A DNA stretch of 64,000 nt, from NCBI RefSeq assembly GCF_016595525.1, contig NZ_JAENII010000009.1, positions 1 to 64,000 of the forward strand, in the 5' to 3' direction. How positions within the stretch are numbered: the stretch's first letter is position 1; every line of letters begins with the position of its first letter. This document shows, piece after piece, positions 51,678 to 59,997 of the stretch. The DNA is from Haloferula rosea. Its GTDB lineage: Bacteria > Verrucomicrobiota > Verrucomicrobiia > Verrucomicrobiales > Akkermansiaceae. A model generated the notes under the pieces. It was not told the DNA's origin. It searched no databases and saw only the letters and a list, made by a program, of their open reading frames with translations. The position numbers were made by a program, and so were the translations under genes.

Positions 51678-52973
51678 ATGAAAACGAGACGTGAATTTTT
51701 GAGGTCCACGATGCTGGGCGCTTCCTCGGCCTGGACGGTGCCGATGTTCGTCGAGCGGACGTTTGCCGACCTGCATGCCGGCGCGAAGGATCTCGCGACG
51801 CAGGCGGTCACCGGCAAGGATGATACGATCCTGGTGGTGCTGCAACTTGCGGGCGGCAATGACGGGCTAAACACGCTGGTGCCCTATGAGGACGATGCCT
51901 ATTACAACGCCCGGCCGCGATTGGCGAAGCAACGGAAGGATCTGATCCAGCTTGGCGATGGCATGGGGCTCAACCGTTCGATGCCTTTCCTCGGAGAGCT
52001 CTACAACGAAGGGGAGCTGGCGGTGGTGCAAGGAGTCGGCTACCCGAATCCGAACCGCTCCCACTTCGTATCGACCTCCATTTGGGAAACCGGCGACACG
52101 GCGAATCGATCCAATACTGGCTGGCTTGGCCGCTATTTTGACAACGCCTGTGCGGGTTCCGATCCGACGGTGGGGATCTCGCTCAACAAGACGCAGCCGG
52201 AGAGTTTCGGTGCCATGCGGAACCCGGGTGTTTGCCTGAGTTCGCCGGAGCTTTACCGCTGGATCCACAGTGGGGGTGACAAGGATGGAGCGGAGCAGTT
52301 CTTCGAATCCCTGAATTCGCCTCAGGCGCCGGTCGACGGGGCGTCGATCGCGGAGCCCTCGGTGGGCAAGGTGGGAGGGATCGTGGGCGAGAGCAATCTG
52401 GCCTTCCTCGAGCGGGTCGCGATGGATGCTCGGGTGTCGTCGAAGAAGATCCTCGAGGTTGCTTCGAAGCACCGGAGCCGTGTCCAGTATGGTGGCACGC
52501 CGATCTCAAGGAGTCTCAACATGGTGGCCAGGATGATCGCCGGGAAGATGCCGACGCGGGTCTATTACGTCAGTCATGGCGGCTTTGATACCCACAACGG
52601 CCAAGCCAACTCGCATGACCGCCTGCTCGGCCAGCTGGACGAGGCGCTGAAGTCGTTCTTCGCCGACCTGAAGCAGCAGGGGAATGCGGACCGGGTGACC
52701 CTGATGACCTTTTCCGAGTTCGGCCGGCGGGTTTCGGAGAATGCCAGCGGGGGTACGGACCACGGCAAGGCCTCCTGTCTCTTTGTCGCCGGATCTCCGG
52801 TGAAGGGCGGATTCTACGGCAAACAACCGAGCCTGACCAAACTGGACCAGGGGGATCTCAAGCACGGGATCGATTTCAGGAGTGTCTACGCCACGGTGCT
52901 CGGAGATTGGCTGAAGACCCATCCGGGGCCGGTGCTGAAGGGGGATTACCCTTCCTTGGGTTTCATGGGCTAA
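51678..52973 (+). CDS. DUF1501 family protein, Tat-exported
   Basis: 431 residues. The N-terminus KTRREFLRSTMLGASSAWTV is a twin-arginine signal. The alkaline-phosphatase-like fold motifs are ILVVLQLAGGNDGLNTLVPYEDDAYY, VVQGVGYPNPNRSHFVSTSIWETG, VYYVSHGGFDTHNGQ, LMTFSEFGRRVSENASGGTDHGKA and GDYPSLGFMG. The Asp and His residues suggest metal binding. The family resembles sulfatases and phosphatases but its reaction is unproven. It is paired with the upstream DUF1800 gene. Confidence 0.93.
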   Translation: MKTRREFLRSTMLGASSAWTVPMFVERTFADLHAGAKDLATQAVTGKDDTILVVLQLAGGNDGLNTLVPYEDDAYYNARPRLAKQRKDLIQLGDGMGLNRSMPFLGELYNEGELAVVQGVGYPNPNRSHFVSTSIWETGDTANRSNTGWLGRYFDNACAGSDPTVGISLNKTQPESFGAMRNPGVCLSSPELYRWIHSGGDKDGAEQFFESLNSPQAPVDGASIAEPSVGKVGGIVGESNLAFLERVAMDARVSSKKILEVASKHRSRVQYGGTPISRSLNMVARMIAGKMPTRVYYVSHGGFDTHNGQANSHDRLLGQLDEALKSFFADLKQQGNADRVTLMTFSEFGRRVSENASGGTDHGKASCLFVAGSPVKGGFYGKQPSLTKLDQGDLKHGIDFRSVYATVLGDWLKTHPGPVLKGDYPSLGFMG

Positions 52974-52986
52974 CAAAGGGATGGTC

Positions 52987-53006
52987 TGTTCATTTTGGAT
53001 TGAACA
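52987..53006 (+). promoter_or_regulatory. Operator-like inverted repeat upstream of the GbsR-like gene
   Basis: TGTTCA, 8 nt (TTTTGGAT), TGAACA. The sequence, including the spacer and the following CGAA, is nearly the same as the element at 54108-54129. This suggests autoregulation by the adjacent MarR/GbsR-type regulator. Confidence 0.65.
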
Positions 53007-53034
53007 ATTGTCGAATCCCGTTTAGGGACGCCTC

Positions 53035-53547
53035 GTGCCTGAGATCCAGCAGGATGGAAATGCGCCGTCTCAGGTGCTCAGTTCCTTGGAGCGCCAAGTC
53101 GTCGATGTCTTCGTCGATGGGGTGCGTGTCCTCGGGCTACCGCGCTCGGTTGGAGAGATCTACGGCCTGCTTTTCATCAGCCGGGAACCACTCGCGCTCG
53201 ATGACCTGGTGCAGCGCTTGGGGATCAGCAAAGGTTCTGCCAGTCAGGGACTTAGGACTTTGAAGGGGCTCGGGGCCGTGCGGGATTGTGAGGTGCCGGG
53301 AGCACGCCGGACGCACTACAAGGCCGCGGCTGATTTGAAAAGGCTCGTCGGAGGGTTCATCCGCGAACAAGTGCGGCCACACCTGGAAAGCGGTCAGCTG
53401 AAAGTGGGCCGGCTTCAAGAGGCGGTCGCGGCGGAGGATGACTCGCAGGCGAGGGAGTTTTACGACGAGAGAGTGGATAAGCTGGAGGGCTGGATGAAGA
53501 AGGGGCGGAAAGTGCTCCCCATTCTCCAGAAGATACTGGGCGAATGA
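53035..53547 (+). CDS. GbsR/MarR-type transcriptional regulator
   Basis: 170 residues from a GTG at 53035 with AGGGA a few bases before it. A winged-helix domain lies at about 35-90: LPRSVGEIYGLLFISREPLALDDLVQRLGISKGSASQGLRTLKGLGAV, the pattern of the GbsR branch. A basic wing (VPGARRTHYKA) and a helical C-terminal half for dimerisation follow. Such proteins bind inverted repeats; matching TGTTCA/TGAACA repeats lie before this gene and before the polysaccharide operon. Its stop overlaps the NusG-like gene (ATGA). It probably controls the whole locus. Confidence 0.85.
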   Translation: MPEIQQDGNAPSQVLSSLERQVVDVFVDGVRVLGLPRSVGEIYGLLFISREPLALDDLVQRLGISKGSASQGLRTLKGLGAVRDCEVPGARRTHYKAAADLKRLVGGFIREQVRPHLESGQLKVGRLQEAVAAEDDSQAREFYDERVDKLEGWMKKGRKVLPILQKILGE

Positions 53548-54092
53548 GTTCGGATCCGGACGAAGCGAGGTGGTACTGCATCAAGACGCAGCCGAAGCGT
53601 GAACACATCGCGGCCGGGCACCTGCGGGAGCAGGAGGGGGTTGAGGTCTTTTGTCCCCGGTTGCGCTACAAAAAGGCCACGCGGAGGGGGAAGGTCTGGT
53701 GGGTTGAAGCCCTGTTTCCCGGCTACATCCTCGGGCGCTTTGTGCTCAAGGATTGTGAGCGATTGGTGACTTATTCTCAGGGGGTTAGGGGGCTGGTTCG
53801 CTTTGGAAACGTGATTCCGCCAGTGGCGGATGAATTCGTCGACGTGCTGCGGTCCGAAATGCATGCGCGCGACGAGGAGATCGACGAGGAAACCCTGACC
53901 GTCGCACCTCAGATTGACGTGGGGGAAGAGGTCGAGGTGGCAAGTGGACCCTTGGGTGGATTTCAGGGGAAAGTGGTGTCGGTTCTGCCCGCCAAGGACC
54001 GGGTCAAAGTGCTCCTTGATTTCCTCGGTCAACCGCAGGTCGTCGAGGTCGACTTGTTCTCGCTCTTGCTTCCGCGGAGACCGCTCCCGTGA
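53544..54092 (+). CDS. NusG/RfaH-family transcription antitermination factor
   Basis: 182 residues. The NGN domain opens WYCIKTQPKREHIAAGHLREQEGVEVFCPRL and has ALFPGYILGRF, with RGLVRFGNVIPPVADEF at its end. The KOW domain is at about 128-160 (DVGEEVEVASGPLGGFQGKVVSVL). The specialised relatives RfaH, LoaP and UpxY prevent early termination in long polysaccharide operons. The position, overlapping the regulator and just before such an operon, fits this role. An ops-like 12-mer at 54242-54253 is a possible recruitment site. Confidence 0.92.
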   Translation: MSSDPDEARWYCIKTQPKREHIAAGHLREQEGVEVFCPRLRYKKATRRGKVWWVEALFPGYILGRFVLKDCERLVTYSQGVRGLVRFGNVIPPVADEFVDVLRSEMHARDEEIDEETLTVAPQIDVGEEVEVASGPLGGFQGKVVSVLPAKDRVKVLLDFLGQPQVVEVDLFSLLLPRRPLP

Positions 54093-54107
54093 GGGGAGGA
54101 CCGAGAT

Positions 54108-54129
54108 TTGTTCATTTTAGATTGAACAA
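54108..54129 (+). promoter_or_regulatory. Operator-like inverted repeat upstream of the polysaccharide operon
   Basis: Seven-bp arms TTGTTCA and TGAACAA with an 8-nt spacer TTTTAGAT. It matches the element at 52987-53006 and is followed by a similar AT-rich, CGAA-containing stretch that may be the promoter. Confidence 0.65.
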
Positions 54130-54170
54130 TATACGAAATCGCCCATGAACAGGGCGCTGCAGGACTTCTC

Positions 54171-54269
54171 ATGAAGCTTACTGCCTCTCAGATCCCGACA
54201 TGCTCCTGTGGTTTTGTTCGTGCATTGGACATCCGACCACGGGCGGCAGCGTGTCCAGCTTTGATGTGA
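54171..54269 (+). other. Possible leader ORFs in the polysaccharide operon 5' region
   Basis: A 9-codon ORF (54145-54174) overlaps by ATGA a 32-codon ORF (54171-54269) that ends 4 bp before the next start. The longer peptide has three cysteines and no recognisable motif. No ribosome site is clear. These may be chance ORFs in a roughly 140-nt untranslated leader. Confidence 0.25.
54242..54253 (+). promoter_or_regulatory. ops-like element in the polysaccharide operon leader
   Basis: GGCGGCAGCGTG differs from the E. coli ops element GGCGGTAGCGTG by one base (T6 to C). ops pauses RNA polymerase and recruits RfaH. Here it lies 20 bp before the first biosynthetic gene and right after a gene for an RfaH/NusG paralogue. 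Whether this phylum uses the same recognition is unknown. Confidence 0.45.
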
Positions 54270-54273
54270 TCCC

Positions 54274-55242
54274 ATGATTCAGGATACCTCCAACTACCAA
54301 GGAAGGATTGCGGTCGTGACCGGTGGCGCCGGCTTCGTGGCGTCTCATTTGATCGATCGCCTCCTCGCCGACGGCCTGAAGGTGGTGGCTCTGGATAATC
54401 TGGTGACCGGGGCGATGAGCAATCTGGCGCACTTGGAAAACGATCCGAACTTCTCCTTCATCGAACACGACGTGTCCGAGCCCTATGAGGTCGATGGGGA
54501 CGTCGCCTTTGTGTTTCACATGGCCTCGCCGGCAAGTCCGATCGACTATGTCGAGATCCCGGTGGAGACGCTCAAGGCCGGCTCCTATGCCACCCACCAC
54601 GCTCTGGATTTGGCGAAACGGAAGCGGGCCACCTTCCTCGTGGCATCGACTTCCGAAATTTACGGCGACCCCGAAATCCATCCGCAGCCCGAGAGTTATT
54701 GGGGCAATGTGAACTCGATTGGGGTTCGCTCATGCTACGATGAGGCAAAGCGCTACGCGGAGGCGGTGACGATGGCGTATCATCGCGCGCACGGCGTCGA
54801 CACGAAGATCGTACGGATCTTCAATACCTATGGCCCGCGCATGCGTCTCGACGACGGGCGGGTGGTTCCCGCCTTCATCGGGCAGGCTCTGCGCGGCGAA
54901 CCGATGACGATTTTCGGTGATGGTAGCCAGACGCGGTCGTTCTGTTACGTCAGCGATCTGGTCGAAGGCATTTGGCGACTCGCCCGCTCGGAGTTCCACG
55001 AGCCGGTGAATTGCGGCAACCCTCACGAGATGACCATCCGTGAATTCGCCGAAGCCATCGCCGGGATCTTTCAGGTGGAACTGAAGGTCGACGACCGTCC
55101 CCTTCCGCCGGATGACCCCAAGGTCCGCAAGCCGGACATCCGTCGGGCAAAGGAGCAGTTGGGCTGGGAACCTCAGGTTTCTTTTGCCGAGGGCATCGGC
55201 GAAACGATTGATTACTTCCGGGAAGTGGTGAACCCCGCCTGA
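54274..55242 (+). CDS. uxs: UDP-glucuronate decarboxylase (UDP-xylose synthase)
   Basis: 322 residues. This extended short-chain dehydrogenase uses NAD to convert UDP-glucuronate into UDP-xylose. The Rossmann motif [10 protein letters not shown] is near residue 17; the catalytic segments are STSEIYGDP and YDEAKRYAE (YxxxK). Family-specific sequence includes [40 protein letters not shown] and [12 protein letters not shown]. First biosynthetic gene of the polysaccharide operon, behind an operator and an ops-like element. Confidence 0.93.
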   Translation: MIQDTSNYQGRIAVVTGGAGFVASHLIDRLLADGLKVVALDNLVTGAMSNLAHLENDPNFSFIEHDVSEPYEVDGDVAFVFHMASPASPIDYVEIPVETLKAGSYATHHALDLAKRKRATFLVASTSEIYGDPEIHPQPESYWGNVNSIGVRSCYDEAKRYAEAVTMAYHRAHGVDTKIVRIFNTYGPRMRLDDGRVVPAFIGQALRGEPMTIFGDGSQTRSFCYVSDLVEGIWRLARSEFHEPVNCGNPHEMTIREFAEAIAGIFQVELKVDDRPLPPDDPKVRKPDIRRAKEQLGWEPQVSFAEGIGETIDYFREVVNPA

Positions 55243-55246
55243 TCCT

Positions 55247-56431
55247 GTGGCGACTGAAGTCGATTTCCTGATTGTGGGTGCCGGGTTCTCCGGTCTTGTG
55301 ATCGGGCAACGGCTCGCGTCTGCCGGCTGGAAATGCGTGGTGGTCGATCGCCGCGATCACCTCGGTGGAAATGCCTACGATGCGCCGGACAAGGCGGGTG
55401 TCCTGACCCACCAATACGGGCCCCACTACTTCCGTAGTAATTCTCAACGGATCGTCGACCATCTCTCGCAGTTCACCGGTTGGCATCCCGTCGACTACAA
55501 GATCAAGAGCTTCACGGACGGCCGCTACTGGAGCTTCCCGATCAATCTCAACACCTTTGAGGAACTCATCGGCAGGCCTTCAACGGCGGAGAAGTTCGAA
55601 GCGTGGCTGGGATCCAACAGGATTGCCATCGACAAGCCCGCCAACTCGGAGGAGATCATCCTCGCCCAGGTCGGGCGCGAACTCTACGAGAAGTTTTTCA
55701 AGGGATACACGATCAAGCAGTGGAAGAGGCACCCGCGCGAGCTTGATGCCAGTGTGTGTGGCAGGATTCCCATCCGCACCAACCGGGATGACCGCTATCT
55801 TCGCGAATCATTCCAAGCACTTCCGGAGAATGGTTACACGGCGATGTTCGAGCGGATGCTTGATGCCTCCCCGGGCCTCGAACTTCATCTGGGCGTCGAT
55901 TTCTCCGAAGCACGGAAGCGTTGGACCTGCCGGCATCTGGTCTATAGCGGGCCCATCGATGAATACTTCGGCCGTCGATTCGGCGCACTGCCCTACCGGT
56001 CCCTTCGCTTTGAATCGGAGAGCTTCGACGGCGATTCACTCAGGGCGCGCAAGGAGATTTCCGGAAAGAAGGGGTTCTGGCAGCCAGCGATGCAGGTCAA
56101 CTATCCGGACGAAAACGTTCCATTCACCCGAATCGTCGAGATCAAGCACGCGACAGGGCAGCGGATCGACGCGACCTCCATCGTGCGCGAGTTTCCGAAG
56201 GATTGGAGTGAAGGGGATGAACCCTATTATCCCGTCCCTGCGGATGACTCCGCCGCCATCTACCGGCAGTATGCTGAACTCGCTGCCCGGGAGTCCAAGG
56301 TGAGCTTCATTGGCCGCCTGGCGACCTACCGATACTACAACATGGATCAGGTGACCGGGATGGCGCTGGCAGAAGCTGAACGCCTCCTCAAGCGATACGG
56401 AACACCGATTCCACTCGACCAATCAGAATGA
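55247..56431 (+). CDS. glf: UDP-galactopyranose mutase
   Basis: 394 residues from a GTG at 55247. This flavoenzyme converts UDP-galactopyranose into UDP-galactofuranose. The FAD-binding motif VGAGFSGLVIGQRLA is near residue 10, followed by VDRRDHLGGNAYD. The substrate half has QYGPHYFRSNS, WSFPIN, FKGYTIKQWKRHPRELD and, at the end, FIGRLATYRYYNMDQVTGMALAEAE. The start lies 4 bp after uxs; the stop overlaps the next gene by ATGA. It implies galactofuranose in the surface polymer. Confidence 0.92.
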   Translation: MATEVDFLIVGAGFSGLVIGQRLASAGWKCVVVDRRDHLGGNAYDAPDKAGVLTHQYGPHYFRSNSQRIVDHLSQFTGWHPVDYKIKSFTDGRYWSFPINLNTFEELIGRPSTAEKFEAWLGSNRIAIDKPANSEEIILAQVGRELYEKFFKGYTIKQWKRHPRELDASVCGRIPIRTNRDDRYLRESFQALPENGYTAMFERMLDASPGLELHLGVDFSEARKRWTCRHLVYSGPIDEYFGRRFGALPYRSLRFESESFDGDSLRARKEISGKKGFWQPAMQVNYPDENVPFTRIVEIKHATGQRIDATSIVREFPKDWSEGDEPYYPVPADDSAAIYRQYAELAARESKVSFIGRLATYRYYNMDQVTGMALAEAERLLKRYGTPIPLDQSE

Positions 56432-57732
56432 AGAAGCTCCCTCAAGATGCAACCGTTGGAGTCGTAGGTCTCGGCTACGTCGGCCTGCCTCTGTTGCTCG
56501 CCTACGCCAAGGCTGGGTACGCCGCTTTGGGCTTCGATGTGGATCCCACCAAGGAAACCGCGATCAAGGCGCGGAAGACCTACATCAAGCACATCCCGGA
56601 CTCCGAACTTCAGGCGGCCTCCGAGGATGGGAAGTTGGATGCAACAACCGATTTTTCACGCGTCTCCGAATGCGATGCCCTGATTCTCTGTGTCCCCACT
56701 CCGCTGGACGAACACTTCGAGCCGGATCTGAGCTATGTCGTCGCGACGATCGAGTCGATCCTACCGGGCCTCAGGGCCGGGCAGGTGGTTAGTTTGGAAA
56801 GTACGACTTATCCGGGAACAACGGATGAGGAACTGGTCACGAGGATCGAGGATGCAGGCTTCAAGGTTGGCGAATCGATCCATGTGGTCTACTCGCCCGA
56901 GCGTGAGGATCCGGGCAATCCTGAGTTTACGGCCACCAACATCCCGAAGGTTGTGGGGGGAGTGACTCCGGCCTGTCTTGAGGCGGGCGTCGCCTTGTAC
57001 GACGCCGTGTTCGATGAAGTCGTGCCCGTGAGTTCCTGCAAGGTGGCCGAATTGACCAAGCTGCTTGAGAACATCTATCGTTCGGTGAACATCGGTTTGG
57101 TCAATGAGTTGAAGATCGCTGCGGATCGCATGGATATCGACATATGGGAGGTGATTCGAGCGGCGTCGACCAAACCCTTCGGCTTCAAGGCATTCTACCC
57201 CGGACCCGGATTGGGTGGCCACTGCATTCCCATTGACCCCTTCTATCTCACCTGGAAGGCACGCGAGTACGGGGTCCATACCCGGTTCATCGAGTTGGCC
57301 GGGGAGGTGAACCGGAGCATGCCGAATTACGTGATCCATCGTACAATGGAGGCCCTCAACTCGAGGTGCAAGGCGGTGAAGGGGAGCCGGATCCTTCTTC
57401 TTGGCTTGGCCTACAAATCGGATGTCGATGACATGCGGGAGTCCCCGACCTTCGAGTTGCTCGACGGCTTCAAGCGGCTCGGCGCGGATGTTTCCTACTA
57501 CGACCCTCATGTTCCAGTGGTTGGTCCGACCCGCGAGCACATGGAATGGGCGGGGCATGAATCGGTGGAATGGTCGGAAGAGGTGATCCGCGCCCAGGAT
57601 TGCGTGGTCATTTCCACCCATCACCAAGTGGTGAACCTCGATGAACTTGCGAAATGGTCTGATCTCATCGTCGACACGCGGAATGCCATGGCTTCGGTCG
57701 TGACCCCGGAAGGTCTGGTGGTGAAATCCTGA
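56428..57732 (+). CDS. UDP-HexNAc 6-dehydrogenase (WbpA/WecC-like nucleotide-sugar dehydrogenase)
   Basis: 434 residues. An NAD Rossmann domain starts GVVGLGYVGLPLLLAYAKAGY; LCVPTPLDEHFEPDLSYV and ESTTYPGTTDEEL follow. The middle domain has KLLENIYRSVNIGLVNELK, and the loop GLGGHCIPIDPFYL holds the catalytic cysteine. The C-terminal UDP-binding domain has LLLGLAYKSDVDDMRESP. The GGHCIPIDP loop and RSVNIGLVNE resemble dehydrogenases for UDP-GlcNAc/ManNAc more than UDP-glucose, but the exact sugar is uncertain. UDP-glucuronate for Uxs could come from this enzyme or from one encoded elsewhere. Confidence 0.88.
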   Translation: MKKLPQDATVGVVGLGYVGLPLLLAYAKAGYAALGFDVDPTKETAIKARKTYIKHIPDSELQAASEDGKLDATTDFSRVSECDALILCVPTPLDEHFEPDLSYVVATIESILPGLRAGQVVSLESTTYPGTTDEELVTRIEDAGFKVGESIHVVYSPEREDPGNPEFTATNIPKVVGGVTPACLEAGVALYDAVFDEVVPVSSCKVAELTKLLENIYRSVNIGLVNELKIAADRMDIDIWEVIRAASTKPFGFKAFYPGPGLGGHCIPIDPFYLTWKAREYGVHTRFIELAGEVNRSMPNYVIHRTMEALNSRCKAVKGSRILLLGLAYKSDVDDMRESPTFELLDGFKRLGADVSYYDPHVPVVGPTREHMEWAGHESVEWSEEVIRAQDCVVISTHHQVVNLDELAKWSDLIVDTRNAMASVVTPEGLVVKS

Positions 57733-57808
57733 TCCGGGCGAGTCCACGTGGTCGTTGAAACCATCTAGTCGCGCAGGCAAGACAACAATCCTCCGAGAGT
57801 AAGGTCCG

Positions 57809-58747
57809 ATGAAAAAAATCTATATCTCAGGTCACCGCGGCATGGTGGGTTCCGCTTTGGTGCGGGAAGCCGGGCTTCGCGGAGGATTTGATATTCTGAC
57901 GGCGGGCCGCGATCGAGTTGATCTCTGCGACCAGACAGCGACCTTTTCGTTTCTGGAGGAAGAGCAGCCTGAGATCGTGGTGATTGCCGCCGCCAAGGTT
58001 GGCGGGATTCATGCGAATTCAACCTATCCCGCCGATTTCATTTACGAGAATCTCGCCATCGCTTCTAATCTGGTGGAAGGAAGCCGCCGGGCTGGTGTCG
58101 AGCGGGTGCTCTTCCTCGGGTCGTCTTGCATCTATCCCAAGCTGGCACCTCAGCCAATGCCTGAAGATTGCCTCCTGACGAGTCCACTCGAGGTCACGAA
58201 CGAAGCCTACGCGATTGCCAAAATTGCAGGCCTCAAATTGTGCCAGCACTATCGTGCCCAGCACGGGTTGCTCTACCATTCGGCGATGCCCACCAATCTC
58301 TACGGGCCCGGGGACAACTACCATCCGGAAAACTCGCATGTGATCCCGGCGCTGATCCGCCGCTTTCACGAAGCCAAGGAGTCAGGAGCCGAAAGCGTGA
58401 CGATCTGGGGAACGGGCACTCCCCGCCGCGAATTCCTGCACACCAAGGATCTCGCGGAAGCGTGCTTTCATCTGCTCGAACTCGATAACCCACCGGACTG
58501 GGTGAATGTGGGAGTGGGTGAGGATGTTACAATCCTCGAACTTGCCCAATGGGTCGCTCGGACAGTCGGGTATCAGGGCGAAATCCTGACGGACCCAAGC
58601 AAGCCGGATGGCACGCCCCGGAAGCTCATGGATGTTTCCCGCCTCAAGGGCACCGGTTGGGAGCCGAAGATCGGATTCGAAGAGGGTCTGGCTGAGGCTT
58701 ACCGGGATTTTCAGGCCTCTTTGGCCGGAGGGAACGCACGCCTCTGA
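57809..58747 (+). CDS. fcl: GDP-L-fucose synthase
   Basis: 312 residues, preceded by a good ribosome site (TAAGG). The enzyme epimerises and reduces GDP-4-keto-6-deoxymannose to GDP-L-fucose with NADPH. Motifs: [13 protein letters not shown] at the N-terminus, [56 protein letters not shown] (YxxxK) and [24 protein letters not shown]. It precedes the gene for the enzyme that makes its substrate, separated by 70 bp containing a small hairpin. Confidence 0.95.
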   Translation: MKKIYISGHRGMVGSALVREAGLRGGFDILTAGRDRVDLCDQTATFSFLEEEQPEIVVIAAAKVGGIHANSTYPADFIYENLAIASNLVEGSRRAGVERVLFLGSSCIYPKLAPQPMPEDCLLTSPLEVTNEAYAIAKIAGLKLCQHYRAQHGLLYHSAMPTNLYGPGDNYHPENSHVIPALIRRFHEAKESGAESVTIWGTGTPRREFLHTKDLAEACFHLLELDNPPDWVNVGVGEDVTILELAQWVARTVGYQGEILTDPSKPDGTPRKLMDVSRLKGTGWEPKIGFEEGLAEAYRDFQASLAGGNARL

Positions 58748-58783
58748 CCGATTTTCGGTTTCGGCCGTTTACACTCATACCAA

Positions 58784-58801
58784 TGCCGGTCGTGTCCGGC
58801 A
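58784..58801 (+). other. Small hairpin between fcl and gmd
   Basis: TGCCGG and CCGGCA arms with a 6-nt loop, followed by C7 and A8 homopolymers just before the gmd ATG at 58818. It could be a processing or attenuation site. Weak evidence. Confidence 0.3.
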
Positions 58802-58817
58802 CCCCCCCAAAAAAAAC

Positions 58818-59933
58818 ATGAAGAAAGCACTCATTACGGGAATCACCGGTCAGGATGGTTCCTATCTGGCGGAGTTCCTCCTTGAGAAGGGCTACGAGGT
58901 TCACGGTATCAAGCGGAGAGCCTCGCTGTTCAATACGCAGCGTGTGGATCACATCTACGAGGATCCCCACGTCGAGAATGCCCGGTTCAAGCTCCACTAC
59001 GGCGACCTGACGGATACATCGAATCTGACGCGGATTCTGCGCGAGGTCGAACCGGATGAGGTTTACAACCTGGGTGCTCAGTCCCACGTCGCGGTTTCAT
59101 TCGAGGCCCCGGAATATACGGCGGATGTGGATGCGATCGGTACCCTTCGCCTGTTGGAGGCAATTCGCTTCCTTGGGCTGGAAAAGAAGACCCGATTCTA
59201 TCAGGCGTCGACCTCCGAGTTGTATGGCTTGGTCCAGGAGATCCCCCAGAAGGAAACCACTCCCTTCTATCCCCGGTCGCCTTATGCGGTGGCGAAGATG
59301 TATGCATACTGGATCACCGTGAATTACCGGGAATCCTACGGCATGTATGCCTGCAATGGCATCCTGTTCAATCACGAGTCCCCGCGCCGTGGAGAGACAT
59401 TCGTGACCCGCAAGATCACCCGAGGTGTGGCCAATATCGCCCAAGGTTTGGAGGATTGCCTCTACCTGGGCAACATGGATGCCCTTCGCGACTGGGGCCA
59501 TGCGAAAGACTACGTCCGGATGCAGTGGATGATGCTGCAGCAGGAGAAACCCGATGATTTCGTGATCGCTACCGGCACTCAGATTTCGGTGCGTGAGTTC
59601 GTGAAGCTTTCCGCCACTGAAGCGGGAATCTCCCTTGAGTTCAGTGGATCCGGTGTGGATGAGATTGCTACGGTAACTGCCGTAAATGCGGATCTCGCTC
59701 CCGAGGTTTCAGTGGGTGATGTGATCGTGCGTGTGGATCCGCGGTATTTCCGCCCTGCGGAAGTTGAAACACTTCTGGGTGATCCCACCAAGGCCAAGGA
59801 GAAGCTGGGTTGGGTGCCTGAGATCACCGTCGAGGAAATGTGTTCCGAGATGGTTGCGTCCGATCTGGAGGTCGCGCGTCGCCATGCGTTGCTCAAAGCA
59901 CACGGTCATCACGTGGCGGTCTCAAAGGAGTGA
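58818..59933 (+). CDS. gmd: GDP-mannose 4,6-dehydratase
   Basis: 371 residues. It converts GDP-D-mannose to GDP-4-keto-6-deoxy-D-mannose, the first step to GDP-L-fucose. Motifs are typical: [91 protein letters not shown] (YxxxK), [21 protein letters not shown] and [13 protein letters not shown]. Together with the preceding synthase it gives a complete GDP-fucose pathway from GDP-mannose. Confidence 0.96.
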   Translation: MKKALITGITGQDGSYLAEFLLEKGYEVHGIKRRASLFNTQRVDHIYEDPHVENARFKLHYGDLTDTSNLTRILREVEPDEVYNLGAQSHVAVSFEAPEYTADVDAIGTLRLLEAIRFLGLEKKTRFYQASTSELYGLVQEIPQKETTPFYPRSPYAVAKMYAYWITVNYRESYGMYACNGILFNHESPRRGETFVTRKITRGVANIAQGLEDCLYLGNMDALRDWGHAKDYVRMQWMMLQQEKPDDFVIATGTQISVREFVKLSATEAGISLEFSGSGVDEIATVTAVNADLAPEVSVGDVIVRVDPRYFRPAEVETLLGDPTKAKEKLGWVPEITVEEMCSEMVASDLEVARRHALLKAHGHHVAVSKE

Positions 59934-59997
59934 TCATCATTCCGTTCTCATTTCAGGTGAATCCGGACGCTTCGAGCGACCAACTCCCCATCATTCA

